64,000 nucleotides of DNA from Charina bottae (lineage: Eukaryota; Chordata; Lepidosauria; Squamata; Charinaidae). The first letter of the stretch is position 1; each line of letters opens with the position of its first letter. The stretch covers positions 9,373,501 through 9,437,500 of the forward strand of contig JALMGJ010000006.1 of the NCBI GenBank assembly GCA_023362775.1, in the 5' to 3' direction. Below the pieces are notes generated by a model. It was given only the letters and a program-made list of their open reading frames with translations. It was not told the DNA's origin and ran no database searches. This document shows, one piece after another, positions 46,055 through 56,947 of this stretch. The translations under genes were made by a program, and so were the position numbers.

Positions 46055-47949
46055 TTAAACAATTCTGGTGGGGGCAAGAATTATGAGGTTATCATCTTTT
46101 ATTCCTCCCAGGCACTTACATTCAATAGCCAATTCTTTTTTTTAAGTAAGTGTTTGGAGGGATCTTGCCAAATACCTTTTTAAAGAGGAATGAATTACCA
46201 TTTCACAGCTTAAAGAAGTGTTAATTTATACTTCCACCTTCAGACATTCCTTTGGTTTAACCTAGTTTAAGTTGCATTTCCTCTTTCTCAGTCTGAATAA
46301 TCTGGAGAGTTTAGGATATTTGGAGGTCTATGTGAACATGGAATACTGCCTTATCAGTTAGCCAAACTGAATTCATGTATTTTTGAGGACACCTTTGTGC
46401 CATTCCTTAGCAGAAAAGTCATCAACTGTATCTCAGTTGATACAGTTAGGCAAAGCTTCCAATGTATTGTTGACTTAAGCTTTAACCCATGTTTTTTCCC
46501 TTCCCTGACCCATAGGCTGCATTCACCAAACATACTAGGTTAAAACAGGGTTATCTCAGCTCAGTATGTTGCTTTCGACTGGAGTGACATATAAGTTGCA
46601 CTGAATAAAACAAAAATAAAATAAGTTGGGTGAATCTAGCCCATGTGGCTAGTGGAGAACTGGGTTCCTTGGGTTGATCATAATGAAGTTAACTCTGGGT
46701 GGGTTAAGGTTAGGGATACGGATTGGATTAAATTATTTTTAAATGACAAAATTGGTACATTAAATTGTTATAAGCCCTCAAGGCATACATTTCACTCCTT
46801 CAAGGCCCACCCCACAACACAGCAGAATTCAGCCTGATTTGGATGGACTAAGAGTGAAAAGGATGCCTTAAGATCTTTTAAGATCTGCAAGGCTTAACTC
46901 GATTTCCCCAGCCCACAAAGAGAAACATTTTTGGATCCACCTATTCTAGGATTAGTCTGGAACTGCTCGGGGAACCACAAAAGAAGTTCAGATTGCCTAC
47001 CTCCAATAGTAAAGGAGCAGAGTTTAGAACAGAGTGGCAACTGCACCCTCCTTACTTCATGAACCCTAAACATGTATAGCTGGAACATACAGGCTACTAA
47101 GAACCTGAAACTGGGTTCATGATATGAAACTTTCCAGAGTCTCTGGTAAACAAAAGGCTTTCCTATTCATTGTTCTCTAATCATTTTAAGCTGGAGATGC
47201 CAGGGAAATAACTAGGACCCGCTGGATACAAAGCACTGTTGTTTTTTTAATGCAATTCTACCCTTGTGCTGTGGGTCCCTCCCATAGGTAATTCCATGCC
47301 TTGACTGACCTACTGCCTTCTAGGGGACAATATGGGGACTGAATGATCCTTCATATAAATAACTCCCGATATATAGAACCCAGCACGTACTCGGAAGCAG
47401 GTCAGCAAGGAGAAACCTATGGACATCTATATGATCATATCGCTTTGCACCTGCTGGTCTCTCTCCACCTGACTTTTTTTAAATGTTTTTTTTTTAATTA
47501 ATAGCAATTAAATGGAAAATTTTGCACATTGCAAAGGACAGCACCAACTTTATTTCTGAGAAAGCTGCTGAAGTCCTACCTAGCCCAGGAAGTCATTATT
47601 TAAAAAGTTAAAAATGAATACCTACAGCTGAATAGCTGGCATGAAAGTGTGTCCATTTTCTTCTAAAAAAGACAGAGGGAAAGTGGAAAGGGAAAGAACA
47701 TCCTCGTAGACTAGAGGAGTGGTAGGGAACGACTTCCCAAATTGCTTTTGGGGAAATGGGTATTTTACGATGGACTATGACTCCTGTGACACTCATTTTG
47801 AGGACAGGCGAGCTATGGGTACAGCCATTTTGTGAGATGATGCACAGCACGTTCTCAGATGTGAGAACCAAAGGTTTTCTACTTGTTAGCCAGAAGCACT
47901 TTTCCTCTCATGCTAGTTTTCAGTTATGTGAGCTGATATGGCAGCCAAA

Positions 47950-47958
47950 TTCTAGTTT

Positions 47959-47989
<31 letters not shown>

Positions 47990-48180
47990 TATTTATTAAA
48001 TTTCTATGACCGCCCATCTCCCCCTCAAGGAGGGACTCTGGGCAGTTCACAGCCACAATAACACCATTAAAATACAATAAAAACAACCGTAAAAATATAA
48101 ATACAATAAATACAATAAAATCCAAGTGGCAGGTGGTTCTTACAGTGAAGCTAAACATATTTAAAATATTTGAGGCGGCT
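47950..48180 (-). mobile_element. L2-type LINE 3' end
   Basis: Minus-strand text AACTGCCCAGAGTCCCTCC, GGGGGAGATGGGCGGTCAT and an AAATAAATAAAT tail. It is the longest of four copies. Confidence 0.65.
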
Positions 48181-48320
48181 CTAAAAAATCAGCCAGCCCC
48201 AAGCTTGACCACTTTCCTTCTTGCCCCAGGCAAGATCACAGAGCCAAGTTTTTAATTTTTTAATTTTAATTTAGTTTATTCTACGTTGTGGCAGATTCTT
48301 TGGTCATCTGTCCTCTAGAA

Positions 48321-48726
48321 CAGGGGTTCCTGGGCCACGGACCGATACCGGTCCATGGCCTGTTAGGAACCGGGCCGCACAGCAGGAGGTGAGCGGTGGG
48401 TGAGTGAGCAAAGCTTCATCTGTATTTACAGCCGCTCCCCATCGCTCGCATTACCGCCTGAGCTCCGCCTCCTGTCAGATCAGCGGCGGCATTAGATTCT
48501 CATAGGAGCTCAAACCCTACTGTAAACTGCGCATGCGCGGGATCTAGGTTGTGCGCTCCTTATGAGAAGTCAGAATCCGACACTTATTTTAGTCTGCGCG
48601 TGGCCCGCCCATTATTTTATTTACCACTTCCGATGGTTTCATCCCGAAAACATCCCCCCCACAGTCTGTGGAAAAATTGTCTTCCACGAAACCAGTCCCT
48701 GGTGCCAAAAAGATTGGGGAACGCTG
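48321..48726. mobile_element. MER1/Charlie-type hAT non-autonomous element
   Basis: It starts CAGGGGTTCCTGGGCCACGG and ends CAAAAAGATTGGGGAACGCTG-like, with internal GGCCTGTTAGGAACCGGGCC and AACTGCGCATGCGCGGGATC. This layout is that of a mammalian MER1-group hAT as I recall it. Flanks ctctagaa and ctctagag match at 7 of 8 positions. Confidence 0.8.
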
Positions 48727-48748
48727 CTCTAGAGCCTTGTATCTAGAA

Positions 48749-48883
48749 CAGTGTTTCCCCACCTGGGCAACGTTGAGATGTGTGGACTTTAACTCCCAAG
48801 ATTCTTAGCAGGGACCATGCTGGCTGGGAATTCTGGGAGTTGAGGTCCACACATCTCAACGTTGCCCAGGTGGGGAAACACTG
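48749..48883. mobile_element. Palindromic hAT-like MITE
   Basis: CAGTGTTTCCCCACCTGGGC pairs with GCCCAGGTGGGGAAACACTG exactly; the arms extend about 50 bp with few mismatches. Flanks atctagaa and ttctagaa match at 7 of 8. Confidence 0.88.
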
Positions 48884-49009
48884 TTCTAGAATAATCTGTA
48901 ATCGCACCAAAACAACTTTAATGAGGACAGGCTTTATATTACTTCAAAGATAACTGGGTGATGCTATGAAGACACCATAAATCACTAGGGGGAAAACAGA
49001 TTTCCTGGT

Positions 49010-49522
49010 TGTTGCATATATTTTTATGATCTTAAAAGAATATGAAGGCTAGTTTTAAAAGCCAAGCCTAAAAGTTCTTTTTCCTGTGGGCTCCAGGAGA
49101 GCACATGTTAGCTCCCCCCTCAGGAATGTTAATTGCTGGTGCCTCAAAGTCTATTTGTTTAGCCATTCAGAGATTTACCTGATGGTTCTTCCCAAATAAA
49201 GTGATAAGTTGCCTAGGTGAATGGTCACATGCCAAGCCCTGTCCAATCAGGTACTGCCAAGTAGTGGTAAAAGCTTTAAATTGTAAATCTGCCTTTTGTC
49301 TTTATTACCTTGCTGTTATCTCTCTGTTTTGTCTTCTCTGCAATGTGAGTACGGGGCTATGTTAATTAAGCCATGTGCTTTTCTTCGGCTGAAGAAAGCA
49401 AGCTAAGTTACTGTTCTTTGTTTTTAAAATAAAAAGCAACATTTTTTACTGCAAGCTTTCAGTTTGCTTGTCTCTTAATATTTCTATAACTCTGATCTCA
49501 CAAATTTTTATAAACTACAAAA
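49010..49522 (+). repeat. copia 5' LTR
   Basis: Starts TGTTGCATATATTTTTATGA and ends AAACTACAAAA. Contains AATAAAGTGATAAG and AAAATAAAAAGCAAC as possible polyadenylation signals. Confidence 0.93.
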
Positions 49523-49538
49523 GGTTCTGTGCCCAGCA
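49523..49538 (+). other. copia primer binding site
   Basis: GGTTCTGTGCCCAGCA directly follows the LTR. It agrees at 13 of the first 15 positions with the complement of the anticodon arm of initiator Met-tRNA (recalled), as in Drosophila copia, and not with a tRNA 3' end. Confidence 0.55.
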
Positions 49539-49730
49539 AATGCTTTCTGGATCAGAGGTAAAAAATTATGGAAATATGGAAAGAGGAGAGCTGAACTGTT
49601 TTGTTTGCATTTGAAGAGGCTTTTTGTTTTTTGAAACTTGCTGGAAGTTACAAGCAGTTTCAGTTGGAGGAGGAGTCAAGCCTTGTGATTTCAAGCCTCG
49701 TGGATTACTGCAACAGGGCAGAAAGAAGCA

Positions 49731-50617
49731 ATGGCGGCTGCAGCTTCAAGTTATCAAGGTATGCCCTTGGAAAAGCTTTCTAATACTAATTATTTGAACT
49801 GGTCTTTGAAAATGGAGAGTTTCTTGAGGAGAGAAAATTTGTGGTCTGCTATATCTGACCAAATTCCTGAAATCCAGACCAAGCCTGGCTGAGAAAGGAT
49901 GAGAAATGTAAAGCTTTCATTATCTTAGCTGTGCAAGATGACCAGCTTATACATGTAAGAGGTCTGGAAACATCCAAAGAATTATGGGACTTTCTGCATA
50001 ATTTATATGTGAAAACCTCTCCTGGCAGCAAGGTTATTTTAACCAAAAAGCTGTACAAAGCCTACTTGCCCGAGCATGGAAATTTGCCAGAGCATCTTCA
50101 TAAACTGCAGAACTATTTTGTGGAGCTTCAAGAGCGTGGGATGGAATTTACTCCTCTTATGAAAGCCTACATTATGCTGTCTTTGCTGAATGAGTCCTGG
50201 GACACTTTAATTTGCTCCATGGAGGGAATCCCTGAAGCTGATTTAACTCCATCGTTTGTGTTTGTGTCTGCTCGTCTTCTTGCTGAGTGGGAGAAAAGGC
50301 AGGAAAAAGCTGTCTCCATTTCTTCATTAAAGTCTTCTCGTGGCCAGCAGAGGGAGCGGAAGAGCTTTGAATTTCAGGCTGCTGCATTTTCAAGCAGGCA
50401 ATGCTTTCATTGTGGGTCTCCTGAGCATCTTCACAAAGTTTGTGACCAGTTGCTTAAAAGTAAGAAGATTTCTCAGAAGAATGAAGCAACATCTAGAAAG
50501 AAGATTCTACATGCACAGGTTGTTGAGAGCTGTGATAATAAAGAACTGTGGATTTTAGATAGCGGCGCAAATTCACATATCTGTAATAATAAAGATTCTT
50601 TTTGTGTCCCTGTCTAA
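49731..50617 (+). pseudogene. copia gag and start of protease (frameshifted)
   Basis: An ATG at 49731 opens MAAAASSYQGMPLEKLSNTN in one frame, which stops at 49890-49892. The gag sequence continues in another frame from about 49871 (the stretch AWLRKDEKCKAFIILA onward), so an indel lies at about 49865-49890. The second frame holds the zinc knuckle CFHCGSPEHLHKVC (CX2CX4HX4C) and the aspartic protease motif WILDSGANSHICNN, then stops at 50615-50617, just after a T run (50598-50603) where a 1-nt shift leads into the pol frame. Gag forms the particle that packages the RNA. Confidence 0.9.
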
Positions 50618-53609
50618 AACTAACAAACAAAGAGTTTCCTTAGCTGATGGATCTGTATCTAAGATCATGGGTGAAGGTGAGATTTATCTTCCATGTTTGG
50701 GGGAAACTGTTCAAAATGTTTTATTTGTGCCTAATTTTCAAAGTAATATCTTGTCTGTGGGACAGTTAGTAGCATCTGGGTATGTTATAACTTTTAAGAA
50801 AGAGGGCTGTGAAATTAGAAAGGATGGTAAAGTGGTTGCAAAATGTTTGCAGAAAAATTCTCTTTACATTGTACAGAAAGCTGAGAAGCAAACAGCAAAA
50901 GCTGTGTTTGGGAATACTCCCATACACGATCAGTGTATCCATTTATTACATAGAAGGTTTGCTCATGCTAATTTTAAGTACATATCTCAAATGCCTAGTT
51001 TTTCTGCTGATTTAAAATTGAAACCTTGTGATAAGTATTTGGATTGTGCAGTTTGCAAGGAGAATAAAACCACAGGGGCTCCTGTGAAGAAGTTTGCTGA
51101 TAGGTCCACTTCTAGGCCTCTAGAGATTATTCATTCTGATGTAATAGGCCCCTTTTCTGCTAGTCTTGGAGGAGCAAGGTACATTTTGACCTTTATAGAT
51201 GATTTTTCAAGGTACACATTCATTTATTTGTTGAAACACAAAGATGAGGTCTTTGACAAGTTTAAAGGTTTTGTACCTTGGGCAAATGGAAAATTCCCAA
51301 GGCCAGTGTCTGCTTTGCAGTCAGATAGAGCTGGAGAGTATCTATCCTCAAAGATTAAAAGCTTTTTGTTAGAAAAAGGGATAGAACACATTTTAGCTAA
51401 CCCTTATACTCCAGAACAGAATTCTGTGGCAGAAAGGAAAGGGCGAACACTGCAGGAAGCCATGATGTGTTTGCTGAAGGATGCCAGTTAACCTTTTAGG
51501 TTTTGGGGTGAGGCTGTTTCTACAGCGTGTTATGTTCAGAACAGGCTGTTTAACAGTGCAATTCAGGATGTGCCATTTCATTTGTTCTATGGTGTGAAGC
51601 CTAAGGTAAATCATCTCAGAGTTTTTGGGAGCACAGCTTGGGTGCACATTCCAAAGCAGCTGAGGCGTAAGGGGGCTTCCAGAACAAAGAAAGCAATCTT
51701 TGTTGGGTATGAACAGAGTCAGAGGAGCTACAGGTTCATACTGGATAATCAATTGATAATTAGTAAAAGTGCTTCTTTTGCTGAGCAGAATTGGGATAAA
51801 ATAAACACTAGTTCTTCAGTTGATTTATCCATGAGGGTACAGCAAATTTTTGCTGATGGTGATCTGCGGGATTCACCTAGTGAAGTCAATGAGCAAGAAA
51901 CTGAATTGTCTGAAAAGTCAGAGGTTTCTGAGGTAAATGGTGGGAATCAGAATGTAAGTCCTGTCCTACCTCGCAGGTCTGAAAGGATTAATAAGGGGGT
52001 TCCACCTGATCGTTATCAAGTAGATGTTGTGAAAGCGTTTCACATTCACACAGAGCCTGAGTCTCTTGAGCAAATCAATGAGATGCCACCTGAAATAGCT
52101 AAGTGCTGGCATGAAGCCATGCAGCAGGAATTGGATTCCTTAAAGGAAAATAAGACTTGGAAATTAGTAAGTCTACCTCCCAATCAGAAGTGTTTGTGTT
52201 GTAGGTGGGTGTTTAAACTGAAAAAAGATTCAGAAGGTAAAATTCAAAAGTATAAAGCAAGATTAGTAGCAAAAGGTTTTACTCAAAGAAAAAATGTGGA
52301 TTATGACAAAACTTTTGCTCCAGTGACAAAAGCTGAATCTATCAGGTTGCTTTTAAAGGTTGCTGCCATTAAGAAAATGTCTGTTTATCACTATGATATT
52401 CAAACTGCTTTTCTGTATGGTGATTTGGAGGAAAAATTGTTTATGCAACAACCTCCTGGTTATGAAAAAGAAAAACATCTTGTGTGTGAATTGCAAAAGT
52501 CCATCTATGGATTGAAACAGGCAGCGCATTGTTCGAATATTAAGTTGGATAAAACTTTGCAAAATTTTGGGTTTCAGAAGGGAATTGCTGATCCATGTGT
52601 GTATGTAAAAAATGATAAGCAAGGTGTAATGTACTTATGCTTGTATGTTGATGATTTGTTGCTGCTCACATCATCAGATGAACAAAAGCGTGATTTTGAG
52701 GTTTGTATGAAAAACAATTTCACATTGAAATGTCTTGGAGCAGTTAATAATTACTTAGGATTAGAAATTCAGAGGGGAAAAGATGGCAGTTTTCTCATAA
52801 GTCAGAGTAGTAAAATTAAGAAACTGCTAGAGGATTTTAAAATGCAAGACTGTAAGTCTGTCTCCTCCCCCATGCTTCCCGAGTTTCTAAAAGAGGAGGG
52901 GGAAAAGGGGGATGGTGAGTTATCTGAAGGAGATAGTTTTAGATCAGCCATTGGTAGTCTTCTTTACATTGCAAACAATAGCCGGCCGGACATTTCAAAT
53001 AGCGTGTCCATTTTGAGCAGATATGTGGAACATCCTACATCTGTTGCAAAGTCTGGGTTAAAAAGGCTTTTTCGTTATTTACAGGGCACCAAAGATTATT
53101 GCTTAAGGTTGTCTGCTACAGACACAGAGGAAAAGTTAGAATGCTGGTGTGATTCAGATTGGGCTGGGGATCTCAATGATAGGAAATCTACTTCTGGGGG
53201 TGTAATTCAATTTGCTAAGTCCACTATTGCATGGTACTCCAGAAAGCAAACAGTAATAGCTATCAGCACAGCTGAAGCCAAGTTTTATGCATTAGCACAA
53301 CTCTGCAATGAGGTAATCTGGTTTACACAATTGTTGCAAGACATTGGAGTCATTTTAAGCCAGCCTGTAACAATTCATGAAGACAACCAGGCCTGTATAC
53401 ATTTGGCATTATCAGAAGGTACCAGAAATCGCACAAAGCACATTGATGTTCGTTTTCATCTTGTTAAAGATTTTCTAGCCAAGAAAAAGGTTATTTTAAA
53501 CTACTGTGATACTAAATTAATGTTAGCTGATATTTTTACCAAGCCTCTACCTAGCATTAGGCACAGTGAGTTGTTTACAAAATTGGGTTTGTTTCCATAT
53601 TCTTTCTAG
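50604..53609 (+). pseudogene. copia pol: integrase, reverse transcriptase, RNase H (one internal stop)
   Basis: One frame runs from 50604 to the TAG at 53607-53609, broken only by a TAA at 51489-51491. In order: integrase zinc site (HRRFAHANF, CAVCKENK), catalytic residues in HSDVIGPF, LQSDRAGEY and EQNSVAERKG; reverse transcriptase (WVFKLKKDSEGK, HYDIQTAFLYGDL, SIYGLKQA, YVDDLLLL at about 52644); RNase H (CDSDWAGDLNDRKSTSGG, STAEAKFYALAQL, HIDVRFHLV) and the family ending ADIFTKPLP. The domain order with integrase first is diagnostic of copia rather than gypsy elements or retroviruses. SIYGLKQAAH lacks the usual Pro-Arg after the Gln-Ala, a possible point change. Confidence 0.93.
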
Positions 53610-53625
53610 TCATAAAAAAGGGGGG

Positions 53626-54137
53626 TGTTGCGTATATTTTTATGATCTTAAAAGAATATGAAGGCTAGCTTTAAAAGCCAAGCCTAAAAGTTTTTTTTCT
53701 GTGGGCTCCAGGAGAGCCCATGTTAGCTCCCCCCTCAGGAATGTTAATTGCTGGTGCCTCAAAGTCTATTTGTTTAGCCATTCAGAGATTTACCTGATGG
53801 TTCTTCCCAAATAAAGTGATAAGTTGCCTAGGTGAATGGTCACATGCCAAGCCCTGTCCAATCAGGTACTGCCAAGTAGTGGTAAAAGCTTTAAATTGTA
53901 AATCTGCCTTTTGTCTTTGTTACCTTGCTGTTATCTCTCTGTTTTGTCTTCTCTGCAATGTGAGTACGGGGCTATGTTAATTAAGCCATGTGCTTTTCTT
54001 CGGCTGAAGAAAGCAAGCTAAGTTACTGTTCTTTGTTTTTAAAATAAAAAGCAACATTTTTTACTGCAAGCTTTCAGTTTGCTTGTCTCTTAATATTTCT
54101 ATAACTCTGATCTCACAAATTTTTATAAACTACAAAA
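53626..54137 (+). repeat. copia 3' LTR
   Basis: Near-identical to 49010-49522; one base shorter in the T run near 53692. It ends about 300 bp before the CELF2 exon E acceptors. Confidence 0.93.
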
Positions 54138-54440
54138 CTGGTGACCCCAATATTTGCCAGGTGCTGCCTGCATAGGAAACTGAGTTGATATTAACAATCA
54201 TTCCTAACCCAAATATCTATGTGTGTTTATCGATTGGATGTTGTCCTATCACCGCTGTTGTTTTTCTCTGTGCCATCTGGTGAAGTGTCCACTTCGTATT
54301 ATTGTTATTCCTACTGCTGTGGTTATTATTTTTTATTTGCATGCACGGCTGTTGTTGTCAGTGTCATATTAATGCTAATGACGTTTGGAAAGCACTAATG
54401 AATAAGTGCAATTTCTTTTCTCTATTGTTGGGTTTTTTGT

Positions 54441-54464
54441 AAAGTTGCTCAAATGCTCTCAGGT
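54441..54464 (+). promoter_or_regulatory. Tandem alternative 3' splice sites of exon E
   Basis: Two AG acceptors 18 bases apart precede exon E: aaag ending at 54444 and ctcag ending at 54462. A T-rich stretch (tgttgggttttttgt) stands directly before the first. The 18-base difference preserves frame and inserts six residues. Together with the two donors of exon D, four in-frame products are possible in principle. Confidence 0.8.
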
Positions 54465-54642
54465 ATGGCTGCCCTGAACGGAGGACTCGGTGCAACAGGC
54501 TTGACCAATGGTACAGCTGGCACAATGGATGCCCTCACCCAAGCCTACTCAGGAATACAGCAGTATGCCGCCGCGGCACTGCCCACGCTATACAGTCAAA
54601 GTTTGCTACAACAACAAAGTGCTGCAGGCAGCCAGAAAGAAG
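54445..54642 (+). CDS. CELF2: CELF2 coding exon E with two possible acceptors: linker
   Basis: The long form starts after gtaaag (54445, 198 nt) and adds residues reading AQMLSG; the short form starts after ctctcag (54463, 180 nt) directly before [16 protein letters not shown]. Both enter in phase 1. The common part continues through [20 protein letters not shown] to SQKE, with donor GAAG|gtaagc in phase 1. This is the last linker exon before RRM3 and is strongly conserved within CELF2. A full-length copia retrotransposon with its 3' LTR ends at 54137, only about 300 bp upstream of the acceptors. The exon is symmetric in either form. Coordinates give the longer form. Confidence 0.95.
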
Positions 54643-56149
54643 GTAAGCCATTTAGGCCATGGGGGGGGATGCAAAAGGAGGCAAGGAAGAGATCTTTAAT
54701 CCAAAGAGAAACTAAAAACAAATAAAATTTAGCCTTCCTCTAAAATTAGTTTATTAGTACAGCTGCTGCTACTGTTACTATTAAACTCCATCATTAAGTA
54801 GAGTTTTCTCATCCCATGATACCCTCCCAACACTCAGGGCTTATGCTGCAACAGTTGAAAATAATTGCAAAAATTTAGGATACATTTCAATTTTCAAAGA
54901 ATAAATTAGTTTCCTTATGTTTGCCCTATCCTTCTCGCAAAAAAAAAATGACATTAATATGGAAGCATGGTTCTCAGAGGAGCCTGATTCATCTGGATAT
55001 ACTGGAGCTACTATCTAGTTAGATTGGATTGTTAAGGAATATCTCAGTGCAGAAAAATGGAAACTTTGTGATTCCTAAAACCCTTTACAAAGTCACCAAC
55101 TCATCGAAATTGACACTGAACTGGAACTAAGCTGCACCTAAGTAGTCTTGCCTGCCTAGAAACCTTTGGCGTGGAGAATATATAGGAACCCTATAAATAT
55201 TTAATTTCCCAGCACACAAAATTCCTTTTAGGCATTTGCTCAAAGAATTTTACCACCCACTGCTTTTCTAATGCAAAAATAGATATTGTCTGCTGCTTTG
55301 GCAAAAACGTGCTAGTGGTTCAAACTATGCTTGAAATTTTTTTCCATTTCTGGTGGAGAAGGAGCTCCCCTTTCTGGATTTGCATGTACACTACAAACAT
55401 GTCGCTTTTGTAACTAAACAGCGTTTGGAGGTTAATGGCCAAATCCATCGTTGTTACATTGAAGGGTTCCTTATTTAATTGAGAGTCTTGAGGGAAAGCA
55501 AATAAATGATTGATTGCTTCATATTCAGTGCCAATAGAGCAAAATAAACCCAGGAAGTTAACACTGAGAATAAATTAATACTAATTGCAAGATGTTTAAT
55601 GAAAAAAAAAAAGGTTTCTATCCATTCATTCCTTAGGTCTCTCCCTGTCCTTCAAGGCATTTTGTTACTTTAGGTTGTCTTCAATCTAATTACTTGCTCG
55701 TTTAGGACTGGAAAGAAGCAATACCAAATAGGTTTAGGAAATTTGCATTGATGGTCAAGCAGTAATGGGCCATCAGAGTTATCAATAGTCCTTTAAGAAG
55801 AACACTCCAAATTAGATATGCCATTTTCCTGGCCCTTGGTTGTAATAAAGGACAATGATGATGAGGAGGAGGATGGAGGAAAGCTGTATCCATCTTTTTT
55901 TTTTATTACTCAAAGGTATCTATTCTATAATAGAACGTGTCACTCACATAACACATAAGGCTTGTTAATATTAAAATGGGCATTTGAAGAACTGCCAACC
56001 ATCTGGGATCCACTTTAGAAAGCCACTTTTGCATGTATAAAGTAAACTTACCCTGCTAGTTCTGCCAATTCCTTTCTCCTCCTTGTGGACAGACCACCTG
56101 AGCAGGTAATAAGTACCTGAACTCCTTCTTGGCCCTCCCCCGTTGTCAG

Positions 56150-56600
56150 GACGACCCAGCTGCCAATCCAACAGCAGCAGACAATCGAACAGCAGCATTG
56201 AGCAGGCAGCAGGGGGGGAGGAGGAGGAGGAGGAGGAGGAGGGAAGACAAGATGGCTACCCGGCAGCTCAGGAAGAAGAGGCTGAATAAACAGAGCCAAA
56301 GCCCAGGAGTCAAAGTGAAGAGAAAAACTAAAGGATAGACAGCCCTGATGAGAAAAGGCAACGGAAAGGAGGCAGCAGCTGAGGAAAATGGGGAGAGAGA
56401 GGCATTTTTTATTCCTCCCTCAGAGCTGTATGAGGGAAAAGTTTCCCTCAGGTGGAGCTAAGATTGGGAAGAGGCAAAGAGCCCAGAAGCCCCACCAGGA
56501 AAAGGCGAAGAAAAAGCCAAAACTTGAACAAAATAGGAAGCAGAAACTAAAAAATGATCAGAGACAGATTGAACTCCGTTGAAAGAGGAATTTAGCTCTA
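56150..56600 (+). repeat. GGA run and lysine-rich, possibly LINE ORF1-like sequence
   Basis: A GGA repeat (56212-56242) precedes ATGGCTACCCGGCAGCTCAG, which opens a 29-codon basic peptide. A second basic frame (MGRERHF... KKKPKLEQNRKQKLKNDQR) follows. Such 5' regions occur in LINEs, but no known domain is visible. Confidence 0.3.
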
Positions 56601-56947
56601 TAGAGAGGGACCAGGGAGATAGACAGGGAAGAAGACAACAGAAATAGAATAGAAATAGAAATAGTGAGCAATACACAAATATATTGGAAATGTAGAATAG
56701 AAAGATGTGAAAATATAGTCACGTCCATGAGATGGGCGTCTACATAAATTGGATGGGTGGGTGGATGGAGAAACTGGACTTTAAAGAATACAGTGTAGAT
56801 AAAGTGCTTATAGAAAATAGATAGTTAAAATAGATAATAGTTTTATTATTGTTTGATGGGTGGATCAAAAAAAGAACCTGCAACACTCCTACAGAACAAA
56901 TCTGATTTTCAGCTGTGCTTTTTAGGAGTTCTACTGACATTTAGAGA

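Larger units (their letters stand above)
49010..54137 (+). mobile_element. Full-length Ty1/copia LTR retrotransposon
   Basis: Two LTRs of 513 and 512 bp flank a gag-pol region in the copia order: gag with zinc knuckle, protease, integrase, reverse transcriptase, RNase H. A 5-bp duplication CTGGT lies at 49005-49009 and 54138-54142. A primer site follows the 5' LTR and a purine tract AAAAAAGGGGGG (53614-53625) precedes the 3' LTR. By eye the LTRs differ at about six positions, so the insertion is recent. It lies in sense orientation in the CELF2 intron. Two frameshifts and one stop block the frame. Confidence 0.96.
39385..54444 (+). other. CELF2 intron D-E (15.1 kb)
   Basis: The largest intron in the window. 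It carries GT-rich sequence (40082-40115), a GC-rich hAT (40624-40884), a CR1 LINE (41170-42880) with nested hAT and Bov-B, a PLE end (44561-44690), a CR1 3' end followed by a hAT relic (45640-46054), an L2-type tail (47950-48180), a MER1-type hAT (48321-48726), a palindromic hAT MITE (48749-48883) and the copia element (49010-54137). Stretches 39390-40080, 42890-44560 and 46060-47940 show nothing I can name. Confidence 0.8.

Noticed and set aside
49010..54137. Endogenous retrovirus
   Set aside because: Integrase precedes reverse transcriptase, there is no envelope frame, and motifs are copia-type with a 5-bp duplication.
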